From the NCBI RefSeq assembly GCF_029081005.1, contig NZ_JAJQTQ010000008.1, positions 1-64,000 of the forward strand: a stretch of DNA of 64,000 bases, written 5' to 3'. Shown here piece after piece: positions 7,576-15,908 of this stretch (positions are counted from its first letter, which is position 1; each line of letters begins with the position of its first letter). Origin of the DNA: Halomonas elongata. Its GTDB lineage: Bacteria; Pseudomonadota; Gammaproteobacteria; Pseudomonadales; Halomonadaceae. The translations under genes and the position numbers were made by a program. Below the pieces are notes generated by a model. The model was not told the origin of the DNA and searched no databases. It saw only the letters and a program-made list of their open reading frames with translations.

Positions 7576-9576
7576 TCACCATTGCAGATTGAAGGACGCA
7601 AACAGACTACGTCCGTCACCGAGTGCGCCATTGGGCCGGTACCACACCTTGTCACCGAGGTTGCTCAGGCGCAGCGACGTGCTGAAGGCCGGGGTGACCC
7701 GCCAGGCCAGTTGCAGGTCGTGCAGGCCGTAACCGGGCAGGCTGCCCTCGCCATCCGGCTGGTCATAGGCCTTGGCGAAACGCCCCCGCCAGCCCAGCGT
7801 GAGGGCCCGGTCGAGCAGATCCAGGTCGGCCCCGAGCGTGGCTTCCAGGGGCGTTTCGCTGCCCAGCGCCTCGCCGCTGTCGCGATCCTTGCCCGAGACC
7901 TCCGACAGGCCGGCGAAGGCGCGAAATTCGGGCCAATCCTCGGGCTCCCAGGCCAGTCGTGCATCGAAGCCCCAGAGCCGGGCACGATTGACATTGACGG
8001 CCCGGGTCGTGCCGGCCGCGATATCCACTTCGCTGTCGATGAAGTCATCGGCACGGGTATCGAAATAGCTGGCACGCAGGGCCCAGTCCCCCCGTTCCCA
8101 GGCAACGCCGCTCTCCCAGGTACGGCTGGTTTCCGGCTGCAGATCGGGGTTGGGCACCCAGTAGTTGTCGGGGAAGCAGAAGCCCGGCGAGGGGCAGAAA
8201 CCGGCGAAATGCCGCTGGTCGGCATAGAGTTCGGACAGGCTCGGGGCGCGGAAGGCCTCGGCATAGCCGCTGTAGACCATCAGCCCCCGTGTCGGGCGCC
8301 AGGACAGCCGTAGCCTCGGCGACAGCTGGGTCTCTTCGGTCTCGCGACCGGCGGCATCCTCGGCGTCATAACGGTCGTAACGCGCGCCCAGCCCCAGGTC
8401 GAAGACCCCGACGCCGCCCTCGGAGAGATGACGCCCCGCCGTCAGGGTGTCCTCGAGATACAGGGCCTGGGTATCGATATCGGCATGGGGAAAGCCCGAG
8501 GCTCCGCCACCCGGCCGCTGGCTGGCACGATCCGCTTCGGCGCCGAACACCAGGGTCTGGGTCAACCAGCCATGCTCGAGGCGATGGTAGCCATCGCTCT
8601 GCACTCCCCAGCGCTCCAGGGTGCGGTTGGCATCGTCCTCGTCGATCTCCTGGCGACTGAGGCTCAGGCGCGACGTCACTTCACTGGCACCACCGGGACG
8701 CCAGCGATGCCCCAGCTGCACATTGTCGCTGGTCACCTGGCGCCGGCGATAATCGTCCTCGGTCGTCAGCTGCTGCGGATTGGCGGGCTGGGTGGCCGTC
8801 TCGTCATAACGCTGCCACTGGGCGAAGAGACGGTTCTCGTCATCGGGCTGCCAGCCGCCCTTGAGCAGCAGGCTATCGAGCTCGGCATCCTCGGGGGCCT
8901 CCTGCCCGCCGGCACGTCGAATGTCGCCGGACTCGCGACGCCCCACGGAGACCAGGCCATCCACCGGCCCATTGGCCGTCTCCCGCTCGCCGAAGGCGGT
9001 GAAGGCACCACCCAGCTCGTCGCGCACCGTGGCGCCACCCAGCGACAATCGCATGCCGCCCCGCTCGCCCGACCGCAACAGATCCGACGCCTCCACCGTC
9101 TCGAAGCTCACCACCCCGCCCATGGCATTGCTGCCATAGAGGCTGGACAAGGCACCGCGAGCGATCTGGACCTCGCGTATCAGCCAGGGATCGATATAGA
9201 AGGCACCCAGATGGCCGGTGTTGATGTCCTGGCGGACCCCGTCGAGACGTACCTGTACCCCGTTGGAATCGAACCCGCGCAGGCTCAGGGTCTGGCCATT
9301 GCGGCGACCGCTCCCCGCCACATGCAGCCCTGGCTGTCGGGACAGCACGTCCTCGACGCTCGACGCCGTGGACAGTGCCGGATCGTCCCGGTCGATGACA
9401 TCCAGGATCAAGGGCGCGCGGGACGGATCACCGGGCAGACGCGTGCCGGTGACGGTCATTTCGTCCAGCGTGGTCGCCGACGCGGCGCTATCGGACGAGG
9501 CATCTGCCACCGCCTGTGAGACGACGATGGGCAGGGTCCACGCCATGGCAGCGGCGATGGAGTGACAGGGTTTCAT
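7576..9576 (-). CDS. hmuR: TonB-dependent outer-membrane haem receptor
   Basis: This encodes 666 residues. A signal peptide (to about residue 25) precedes a TonB box region around LDEMTVTGTR and a plug domain (VEDVLSRQPGLHV, GSNAMGGVVSFET). A 22-strand barrel follows and ends in the aromatic NLQW. The haem-receptor hallmarks FRAP (in YAEAFRAPSLSELY) and the NPDL box (VPNPDLQPETS) are both present, with a Cys pair in the loop between them. It imports haem across the outer membrane using TonB energy. It is the first large gene of the operon after hemP, separated from it by a repeat-filled gap. Confidence 0.94.
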   Translation of the reverse strand: MKPCHSIAAAMAWTLPIVVSQAVADASSDSAASATTLDEMTVTGTRLPGDPSRAPLILDVIDRDDPALSTASSVEDVLSRQPGLHVAGSGRRNGQTLSLRGFDSNGVQVRLDGVRQDINTGHLGAFYIDPWLIREVQIARGALSSLYGSNAMGGVVSFETVEASDLLRSGERGGMRLSLGGATVRDELGGAFTAFGERETANGPVDGLVSVGRRESGDIRRAGGQEAPEDAELDSLLLKGGWQPDDENRLFAQWQRYDETATQPANPQQLTTEDDYRRRQVTSDNVQLGHRWRPGGASEVTSRLSLSRQEIDEDDANRTLERWGVQSDGYHRLEHGWLTQTLVFGAEADRASQRPGGGASGFPHADIDTQALYLEDTLTAGRHLSEGGVGVFDLGLGARYDRYDAEDAAGRETEETQLSPRLRLSWRPTRGLMVYSGYAEAFRAPSLSELYADQRHFAGFCPSPGFCFPDNYWVPNPDLQPETSRTWESGVAWERGDWALRASYFDTRADDFIDSEVDIAAGTTRAVNVNRARLWGFDARLAWEPEDWPEFRAFAGLSEVSGKDRDSGEALGSETPLEATLGADLDLLDRALTLGWRGRFAKAYDQPDGEGSLPGYGLHDLQLAWRVTPAFSTSLRLSNLGDKVWYRPNGALGDGRSLFASFNLQW

Positions 9577-9658
9577 AAGCCAGGGCTCCCGGGCAGTTTC
9601 CTTGGTGATTCGGATGGCTGGCTGGGAACGGCGTCACCGCACCTGGCTGGCATTTTTG

Positions 9659-9874
<216 letters not shown>

Positions 9875-9879
<5 letters not shown>

Positions 9880-10060
9880 CCGTCAGGATCAACTTCCCCA
9901 ATCGCGTCCGCCGCAACACATAGCGCCGCCCCTCGTGATGGATGATCAGGCGCCCCTCGCGACCCAGCAGGGAATCGCTGTCGATGCTCCTGACTGCCTC
10001 CCGGCGCGTGTTCCGTTCCGTTGGCTCGTCCGGCGATGACGGTGGTCCTGAAACCGGCAT
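9875..10060 (-). CDS. hemP: HemP-family hemin uptake protein
   Basis: This is a 61-residue protein whose C-terminal half matches the HemP family: LLGREGRLIIHHEGRRYVLR followed by RTRLGKLILTA. I chose the ATG at 10060 because AAGGA lies nine bases upstream; a TTG at 10069 would touch that ribosome site. In Burkholderia and Bradyrhizobium, HemP/HmuP is required for expression of the haem receptor gene, acting as a small regulatory or RNA-binding factor. Here it is promoter-proximal, right behind the Fur palindrome, and presumably co-transcribed with hmuR through the repeat tract. Confidence 0.9.
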
Positions 10061-10081
10061 GAGAGTCAATCCTTTTCGCTA

Positions 10082-10098
10082 ATGATAACGATTATCAT
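10082..10098 (-). promoter_or_regulatory. Fur box upstream of hemP
   Basis: ATGATAA-CGA-TTATCAT is a perfect 17-bp inverted repeat that fits the Fur consensus core. It lies about 21 bases upstream of the hemP ATG, so Fe-Fur would block the hemP-hmu promoter. The divergent kpsC gene begins 150 bp away, so an effect on the capsule operon is possible but not shown. Confidence 0.88.
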
Positions 10099-10248
10099 AA
10101 TCAATTTATACCACTGCCCTCTTCCGGCTTCAAGTACCGGCAAAGGTCAGTGTTGTTCATCGGTGACACCGAGCCGAATCGCTATCACCCTGATACAATG
10201 GCCGTTTTGATCCGGCTCACGGCATGAGCCGACGCCTGCCGCGCGGCC

Positions 10249-12342
10249 ATGGAGCGAGCGCGGCCCCTTTCCGACTGGCTTGAAGACTCGAAGGACTGCC
10301 TCTTGGCCACACCACGCCGAGCCCCCCATGAGGGCACCCTCGCCGTCGCGACCCGACGCATGCTGGCCCTGCCGATACTGAGCGCCTGCCTGCCCGAGTT
10401 CGATCGGTTCTGCCCTCTCGGTTCGCCGGACGGGCGTCGAGCAGCCAGCGTGGCCGGCTGGGGCCTCAAGCCCAGTTCCCGCAAGGCTCGCGCGCATGCC
10501 GACCGCCACCGGCTTCCCTACCTGGCCATCGAGGATGGTTTCCTGCGTTCGTGGGGGCTCGGCGTGGAGGGGCATCCTCCTCATAGTCTCATCGTCGACC
10601 CCCTGGGCATCTATTACGACGCCAGCCGGCCCTCGACGCTGGAAAACCTGATCCTCGACGCCGATGACGCCCCCGAGACGGAGCTCGTGCGGGCCAGGGA
10701 CGGCATGGAGCGACTGCGCGAGCTGCGGCTCTCCAAGTACAACCAGGCGCCGGATCGCCGCCTGTTCGACGACGACCGACCGCGCGTGCTGGTCGTCGAC
10801 CAGACCGCCGGCGACGCCTCGATCGCGGGCGGCCTGGCCGAGGCCGACGACTTCCGGCGAATGCTGGACGCCGCCCGAGCCGAGCACCCCGAGTCGGAAA
10901 TCCTGGTCAAGGTCCACCCCGACGTCATCGCCGGCAAGAAGGCAGGGCACCTCCTCGAGGCTGGGCAACTGCCTGGCTGCCGGCTCATCGGCGAGAACCT
11001 GAACCCCTGGTCGCTGCTCGATGCGGTGCACAGCGTGCATGTGGTCAGCAGCCAGTTGGGCTTCGAAGCCCTGCTGGCCGGCAAGCGCGTCGTCTGCCAC
11101 GGCGTGCCCTTCTATGCCGGCTGGGGCCTCACCGACGATCGCCGCCCCTGCCCGCGCCGTGGCGTCCAGCGCTCGCTCGCCCAGGTCTTCTCGGCGGCCT
11201 ATCTGCGCTATGCCCGCTATGCCAACCCTTATACCGGCCAGGCCACCGACTTCGAGGAAGCCCTCGAGCTGATCGGCGATCAGACCCGCCAGCAGCGCCG
11301 CCTGGCGGGTCGCTGGGTGACCTGGGGGCTGTCGTCATGGAAACGCGGCTTCGTCGGCGACTTCCTCGGGCATGATGCCGAGGTCCGTCACCTGCGCCAC
11401 GACCATCCCCCGAAAGGGGCCGAGCGCGACGAACGCCTGCTGTGCTGGGCCTCACGACTGGATGCCGAGGCCGAGGAGCGCTGTCGCGCCCGGGGACACG
11501 CTCTCTGGCGCATGGAAGATGGCTTCCTGCGCTCCATCGGCCTGGGCGTCGACCTGGCCCGCCCGCTTTCCCTGGTGGTGGATGCCCTCGGTATCCATTA
11601 CGACGCCAGCCGCGAAAGCGAACTGGAACGCACCCTGAACGAGGCTCCCTTTTCTCCCGCCCTGCTGCGTCGGGCGGCCCGACTTCGAGAACGACTGGTC
11701 GCCCTGCGACTCTCCAAGTACAACGTCCCCGGCGCGCGGCGCCTCCAGCGCCCCGAGGGCGGCCGCCTGCTGCTGGTGCCCGGCCAGGTGGAGAGCGACG
11801 CCTCCATCGCCTACGGCACGCTCGACATCCGCACCAACGGTGCCCTGCTTGCTGCCGTGCGACAGGCCAATCCCGATGCCCGCATCCTCTACAAGCCACA
11901 CCCCGACGTGGTGACCGGCGCGCGAGTCGGCGCCCTGAGCCAGGCCGACGAGCGCCTCTACGATCTCGAGGTCGGCGACGTCGATATCGTCGATTTGCTG
12001 GACATGGTCGATGAGGTCCATACCATGTGCTCCCTGGCGGGGTTCGAGGCGCTGCTTCGAGGGCGTCGCGTCGTCACCTACGGGATGCCATTCTATGCGG
12101 GCTGGGGACTGACCGAGGATCGTCATGCCTGCCCCAGGCGTCGCCGGTCTCTCGACCTGGACGCGCTGGTCGCGGCCACCCTGATCCTCTACCCGCTGTA
12201 TGTCGATCCGGGCAGCCGCCGGCTGTGCAACGCCGAGACCGTCGTGGCCCTGCTGGAACAGCGCCGAGCCGAACACCCTCGCCCGGCGTGGCGAACGCAT
12301 CTGTATCGCTGGTACCGCAATATCTTTATCGGAAAGCATTAA
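10249..12342 (+). CDS. kpsC: capsule Kdo-transferase KpsC
   Basis: This encodes 697 residues, close to E. coli KpsC (about 675). The protein is an internal duplication: IEDGFLRSWGLGVEG with DPLGIYYDAS in the first half, and MEDGFLRSIGLGVD with DALGIHYDAS in the second. VHSVHVVSSQLGFEALL and VDEVHTMCSLAGFEALL, each followed by G(V/M)PFYAGWGLT(D/E)DR, also repeat. These are the two beta-Kdo transferase modules that add alternating Kdo residues to lyso-phosphatidylglycerol at the base of group 2 capsules. It is the first gene of a six-gene overlapping operon. The ATG used has a poor ribosome site, so the exact start is uncertain. Confidence 0.92.
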   Translation: MERARPLSDWLEDSKDCLLATPRRAPHEGTLAVATRRMLALPILSACLPEFDRFCPLGSPDGRRAASVAGWGLKPSSRKARAHADRHRLPYLAIEDGFLRSWGLGVEGHPPHSLIVDPLGIYYDASRPSTLENLILDADDAPETELVRARDGMERLRELRLSKYNQAPDRRLFDDDRPRVLVVDQTAGDASIAGGLAEADDFRRMLDAARAEHPESEILVKVHPDVIAGKKAGHLLEAGQLPGCRLIGENLNPWSLLDAVHSVHVVSSQLGFEALLAGKRVVCHGVPFYAGWGLTDDRRPCPRRGVQRSLAQVFSAAYLRYARYANPYTGQATDFEEALELIGDQTRQQRRLAGRWVTWGLSSWKRGFVGDFLGHDAEVRHLRHDHPPKGAERDERLLCWASRLDAEAEERCRARGHALWRMEDGFLRSIGLGVDLARPLSLVVDALGIHYDASRESELERTLNEAPFSPALLRRAARLRERLVALRLSKYNVPGARRLQRPEGGRLLLVPGQVESDASIAYGTLDIRTNGALLAAVRQANPDARILYKPHPDVVTGARVGALSQADERLYDLEVGDVDIVDLLDMVDEVHTMCSLAGFEALLRGRRVVTYGMPFYAGWGLTEDRHACPRRRRSLDLDALVAATLILYPLYVDPGSRRLCNAETVVALLEQRRAEHPRPAWRTHLYRWYRNIFIGKH

Positions 12343-12343
12343 C

Positions 12344-13582
12344 GTGAATTCGCCGAAACGCTCTTTCTTGTTCCTCCAGGGTGTCTGTTCGCCATTCTTC
12401 CCCCGCCTGGCGCAACGGCTGAGGGCCGATGGCCATCATGTCGCCAAGGTCCAGTTCGCCGGTGGCGACCTGGCGTACTGGTGCAAGGATGCCGGGCCCA
12501 GTCATGCCTTTCGCGGCAAGCTGGACGATCTGCCGGACTTCCTGGCCGATCTCTGGGAGCGCCACGGCACCACCGACCAGTTGCTGTTCGGCGACCAGCG
12601 CCCCATCCACCTGACGGCGATCGAGGCCGCCAGGCAGGTCGGCATTCGCAACCAGGTGCTCGAGGAGGGCTACTTCCGCCCCCACTGGATCACCCTGGAA
12701 CGCGAAGGCGTCAACGGCTATTCGCTACTGCCCCAGGAGGCGGACTGGTATCGGGAAGTCGGCCGTCGCCTGCCCAAACCGCTGCCGGCCAAGCGCTTCC
12801 GCACATCGTTCAAGCGCCGTGCCACCCATGACGTGCTCTACCATCTGGCCGGTCTCGCCAACCCGTTGCTCTTCCCCCGCTATCGCAACCACGCGCCGGT
12901 CACCGCCCCGGTCGAATACGCCGGTTATCTCAAGCGCTTCACCCAACTGCGCTGGTGGAAGCCGCGCGATGCCGAGCGCATCCGCGACCTGGCCGGCGGC
13001 AAACGCCCCTATTACGTGCTGCCCCTGCAGCTCAATGGCGATGCCCAGATTCGCAACCACTCCGATTTCGCCGACATGGTCGAGGTGATCGAGCACACGA
13101 TGGCGTCCTTCGCCCGCCATGCGCCATCGGACAGCCTGCTGTGCATCAAGAATCATCCGCTCGACATGGGCCTCATCGACTATGCCGGCCTCATCGTGCG
13201 GCTCGAGAAACGCCATGACATCGTCGGACGCGTCGTCTATCTCGAATCCGGCGATCTCAATGTCCTGCTCGACGACGCCGCCGGCACCGTGACGGTCAAC
13301 AGCACCTCGGGTATCGTGGCACTGGAACATCGTTGTCCGACCATCGCTCTGAGCCAGCCGATCTACCGACTCGACGGCCTGACCTTCGAAGGCGGGCTGG
13401 ACGACTTCTGGCGTCACGGGCAGGCACCGGACGAGGAACTGTTCCGCTGCTTTCATCGCACGGTCATGCACACGGTCCAGCTCAACGGAGGCTATTACTG
13501 CGACACCGGTATCGAGCTCGCCATCGACAACGTCGCGGCCCGGCTCGAGGCCACCACTTCTCCCCTCGAGGCCCTGCTATGA
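12344..13582 (+). CDS. kpsS: capsule Kdo-transferase KpsS (WcbO-like)
   Basis: This encodes 412 residues from the GTG at 12344, one base after the kpsC stop, with GGAAAG upstream. An ATG further upstream would lie deep inside kpsC. The sequence opens with RSFLFLQGVCSPFFPRLAQRL and contains WCKDAGPSHAFRG, VLEEGYFRPHWITLE and VTVNSTSGIVALEHRCPTI, all characteristic of KpsS. KpsS adds the first Kdo to the lipid anchor and works with KpsC. The downstream gene starts in the ATGA overlap of its stop. Confidence 0.92.
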   Translation: MNSPKRSFLFLQGVCSPFFPRLAQRLRADGHHVAKVQFAGGDLAYWCKDAGPSHAFRGKLDDLPDFLADLWERHGTTDQLLFGDQRPIHLTAIEAARQVGIRNQVLEEGYFRPHWITLEREGVNGYSLLPQEADWYREVGRRLPKPLPAKRFRTSFKRRATHDVLYHLAGLANPLLFPRYRNHAPVTAPVEYAGYLKRFTQLRWWKPRDAERIRDLAGGKRPYYVLPLQLNGDAQIRNHSDFADMVEVIEHTMASFARHAPSDSLLCIKNHPLDMGLIDYAGLIVRLEKRHDIVGRVVYLESGDLNVLLDDAAGTVTVNSTSGIVALEHRCPTIALSQPIYRLDGLTFEGGLDDFWRHGQAPDEELFRCFHRTVMHTVQLNGGYYCDTGIELAIDNVAARLEATTSPLEALL

Positions 13583-14343
13583 CCGCACCCCGCAGCCTGT
13601 TGATCACCGGTGCCACCGGCGCCATCGGCGGCGCCCTGGCCCGGCACTATGCCGCGCCCGGCGTGCGCCTGATCCTGCACGGCCGCCGCCGGGAGACGCT
13701 CGAGGCCCTGGCCGAAACCTGCCGACAGGCGGGCGCCGACGTCGAGACGACGAACGTGGACCTGACCGATGACGCCAGCCTCACCGACTGGCTGGATCGG
13801 CTGGCACTGCCCGATGTGGTCATCGCCAATGCCGGCCAGAACACCCACGCCGAACCGGGGCAGGAAATGGAAGACTGGTCGGCCACCAGTCGCCTGCTGG
13901 CCATCAACCTGCGCACGCCGATGGCCATGGCCGAACGGCTGGCACCGCGCATGGTCGAGCGCGGTCACGGTCAGATCGTCTTCATCAGTTCCCTGGCCGC
14001 CTGGCACGGCCTGCCGCTGACCCCCAGCTACAGCGCCAGCAAGGCTGGCATCAAGGCCTACGGCGAAGCCCTTCGCGGCTGGCTGGCACCCCGCGGCGTG
14101 GGCGTGACCGTGGTCATGCCCGGCTATGTCAGCTCGCCGATGTGCGACGCCATGCCCGGTCCCAAGCCCTGGGAGATCGATGCCCCGCGCGCCGCCCGGC
14201 GTATCGCCGTGGGCATCGAGCGCAATCGGGCCCGCATCAGTTTCCCCTTCCCGCTCAACCTGGGCTGCTGGAGCCTGGCGGTCCTGCCGGCCGGCCTCTC
14301 CCAGCGCCTGCTCGGCCTGATGGGCTACGGGAGACCGTCATGA
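13579..14343 (+). CDS. short-chain dehydrogenase/reductase (WcbP-like)
   Basis: This encodes 254 residues. It is a classical SDR: cofactor motif TGATGAIG near the N-terminus, NAG (in IANAGQNTH), catalytic Ser in FISSLAAW and the YSASK Tyr-Lys pair. ATGA overlaps join it to kpsS before and the next gene after. Its place between KpsS and a PKS/oxoamine-synthase pair matches WcbP in the Burkholderia capsule I locus. I infer that it reduces the 3-keto group of the lipid made by those enzymes, analogous to 3-ketosphinganine reductase. A sugar or other keto substrate cannot be ruled out. Confidence 0.85.
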   Translation: MTAPRSLLITGATGAIGGALARHYAAPGVRLILHGRRRETLEALAETCRQAGADVETTNVDLTDDASLTDWLDRLALPDVVIANAGQNTHAEPGQEMEDWSATSRLLAINLRTPMAMAERLAPRMVERGHGQIVFISSLAAWHGLPLTPSYSASKAGIKAYGEALRGWLAPRGVGVTVVMPGYVSSPMCDAMPGPKPWEIDAPRAARRIAVGIERNRARISFPFPLNLGCWSLAVLPAGLSQRLLGLMGYGRPS

Positions 14344-15908
14344 CGCGGGCCCTGCTGCTGCCCTGGTGCCTCGGCCTGATCGGCAGCTTCCTCGCCGAAG
14401 CCGCCCTGCGACCGGCCACCGCACCGCCCTGGCGCCGGCCAGCGTCGACCCTGGCCGTGCACCTGGGCACCTGGAGCCTGGCCTTCGGCGCCTTCGTGCT
14501 GATATTGCAGCGCCCCTGGTTCGCGCTGGTGCTCTTCCTGGCCCTGCAGCTCGTGGTGGTCCAGTCCAGCAACGCCAAGTCGAAGACCCTGCGCGAACCT
14601 TTCCTGTGCCAGGATTTCGAGTACTTTCTCGATGCCATCCGCCACCCGCGTCTGTACATCCCTTTCTTCGGCATCGGCCTGGCCATCGGCGCCAGCCTGG
14701 CAGGCCTGGCGACCATCATCGGCTTTCTGGCATTCGAGCCGTCGCTGCCCTCCCGGCATGGCACGGGCGCCTTTCTCGCCGCAGCGCTGACAATCATTGC
14801 GCTTTCGGCCCTGCCATTGATCGCCGGGCTGCGCCGCCAGCCGGCCTGCAGCCTCGATCCCGTCGAGGATACCCATCAGCTCGGCCTGTTCGGCGCGCTC
14901 TGGGCCTACGGCCTGCTGGCACGACGGCCGCTCACGGTGCCCGAATCGCCCTATGCCCCCGCGCCTGCGCCGTCCGGCCGACACCTGCCGCACCTGGTGC
15001 TGGTGCAGAGCGAATCCTTCTTCGACCCGCGCCCCTGGCATGGCGGCCTGCGCGACGACCTGCTTTCCGACCTCGACGCCCTGGCCGATCAGGCCCTGGC
15101 CCGGGGGCGCCTGCACGTGCCGGCCTGGGGCGCCAACACGGTGCGCACCGAAACGGCGATACTGACCGGCCTCGACCAGCAGGCCCTCGGCATCCACCGC
15201 TTCAACCCCTATCACCAGCTGGCCCATCGCCCGGTACCGAGCCTGGTCGCCGAGCTGAAACGGCTCGGTTATCGCACCGTCTGCCTGCATCCTTATGCGG
15301 CCAGCTTCTATCAGCGCGACCGTGTCATGCCGCGCCTCGGCTTCGACGACTTCATCGACATCCGGGCCTTCGAGCGCGACGACTACTGCGGCCAGTACGT
15401 CGGCGACCTGGCACTCGCCGACAAGGTTGGCAGTCTGCTCGATGAACCGGATAATAAGCCGCTATTCGTGTTCGTGATCACCATGGAAAATCACGGCCCA
15501 CTGCAACTTGACGACCGGGCGGAGGACGAGGCCCGCGACCTGCTGGCCGCGGATGCGCCGCCCCTGCCGGACGACTGCGGAGAGCTGGCCTGTTATCTGG
15601 TCCACCTGCGCAATGCCGATCGCATGGCCGCACGCCTGCGCCGGCAACTGGAGGCGACCCCCCGGGGCGGGCTACTGTGCTGGTATGGCGACCATGTGCC
15701 GATCATGCCCGAGGTCTATCGGCATTACGGCGAGCCAGACGGCGACACGCCCTATCTGTTGTGGTCGAGCCGCGGCCGGGGAGACCGGCCCCAGGCGTCC
15801 ACGCCGCTTGAGGCAGTGCAATTGAGTCAACGGATATGGCAGGCCGTCATCGACGAGGCGCAGCGCGCCCATGACGGCTGGAACCAGGATCATCGGGAGC
15901 AAGCATGA
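14340..15908 (+). CDS. LTA-synthase/sulfatase-fold membrane phosphotransferase (WcbQ-like)
   Basis: This encodes 522 residues. The N-terminal ~165 residues hold about four or five hydrophobic helices. The rest is an alkaline-phosphatase/sulfatase domain: LVQSESFFDP (metal ligand Glu), GANTVRTETAILTGL with candidate nucleophile Thr at 267 or 270, and WYGDHVPIMP with metal ligands D451 and H452. This layout is that of LtaS/OpgB phosphoglycerol transferases. It overlaps both neighbours by four bases. In this operon it may decorate the capsule lipid or glycan with a phospho-group at the periplasmic face; the donor is not visible from sequence. Confidence 0.83.
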   Translation: MTRALLLPWCLGLIGSFLAEAALRPATAPPWRRPASTLAVHLGTWSLAFGAFVLILQRPWFALVLFLALQLVVVQSSNAKSKTLREPFLCQDFEYFLDAIRHPRLYIPFFGIGLAIGASLAGLATIIGFLAFEPSLPSRHGTGAFLAAALTIIALSALPLIAGLRRQPACSLDPVEDTHQLGLFGALWAYGLLARRPLTVPESPYAPAPAPSGRHLPHLVLVQSESFFDPRPWHGGLRDDLLSDLDALADQALARGRLHVPAWGANTVRTETAILTGLDQQALGIHRFNPYHQLAHRPVPSLVAELKRLGYRTVCLHPYAASFYQRDRVMPRLGFDDFIDIRAFERDDYCGQYVGDLALADKVGSLLDEPDNKPLFVFVITMENHGPLQLDDRAEDEARDLLAADAPPLPDDCGELACYLVHLRNADRMAARLRRQLEATPRGGLLCWYGDHVPIMPEVYRHYGEPDGDTPYLLWSSRGRGDRPQASTPLEAVQLSQRIWQAVIDEAQRAHDGWNQDHREQA

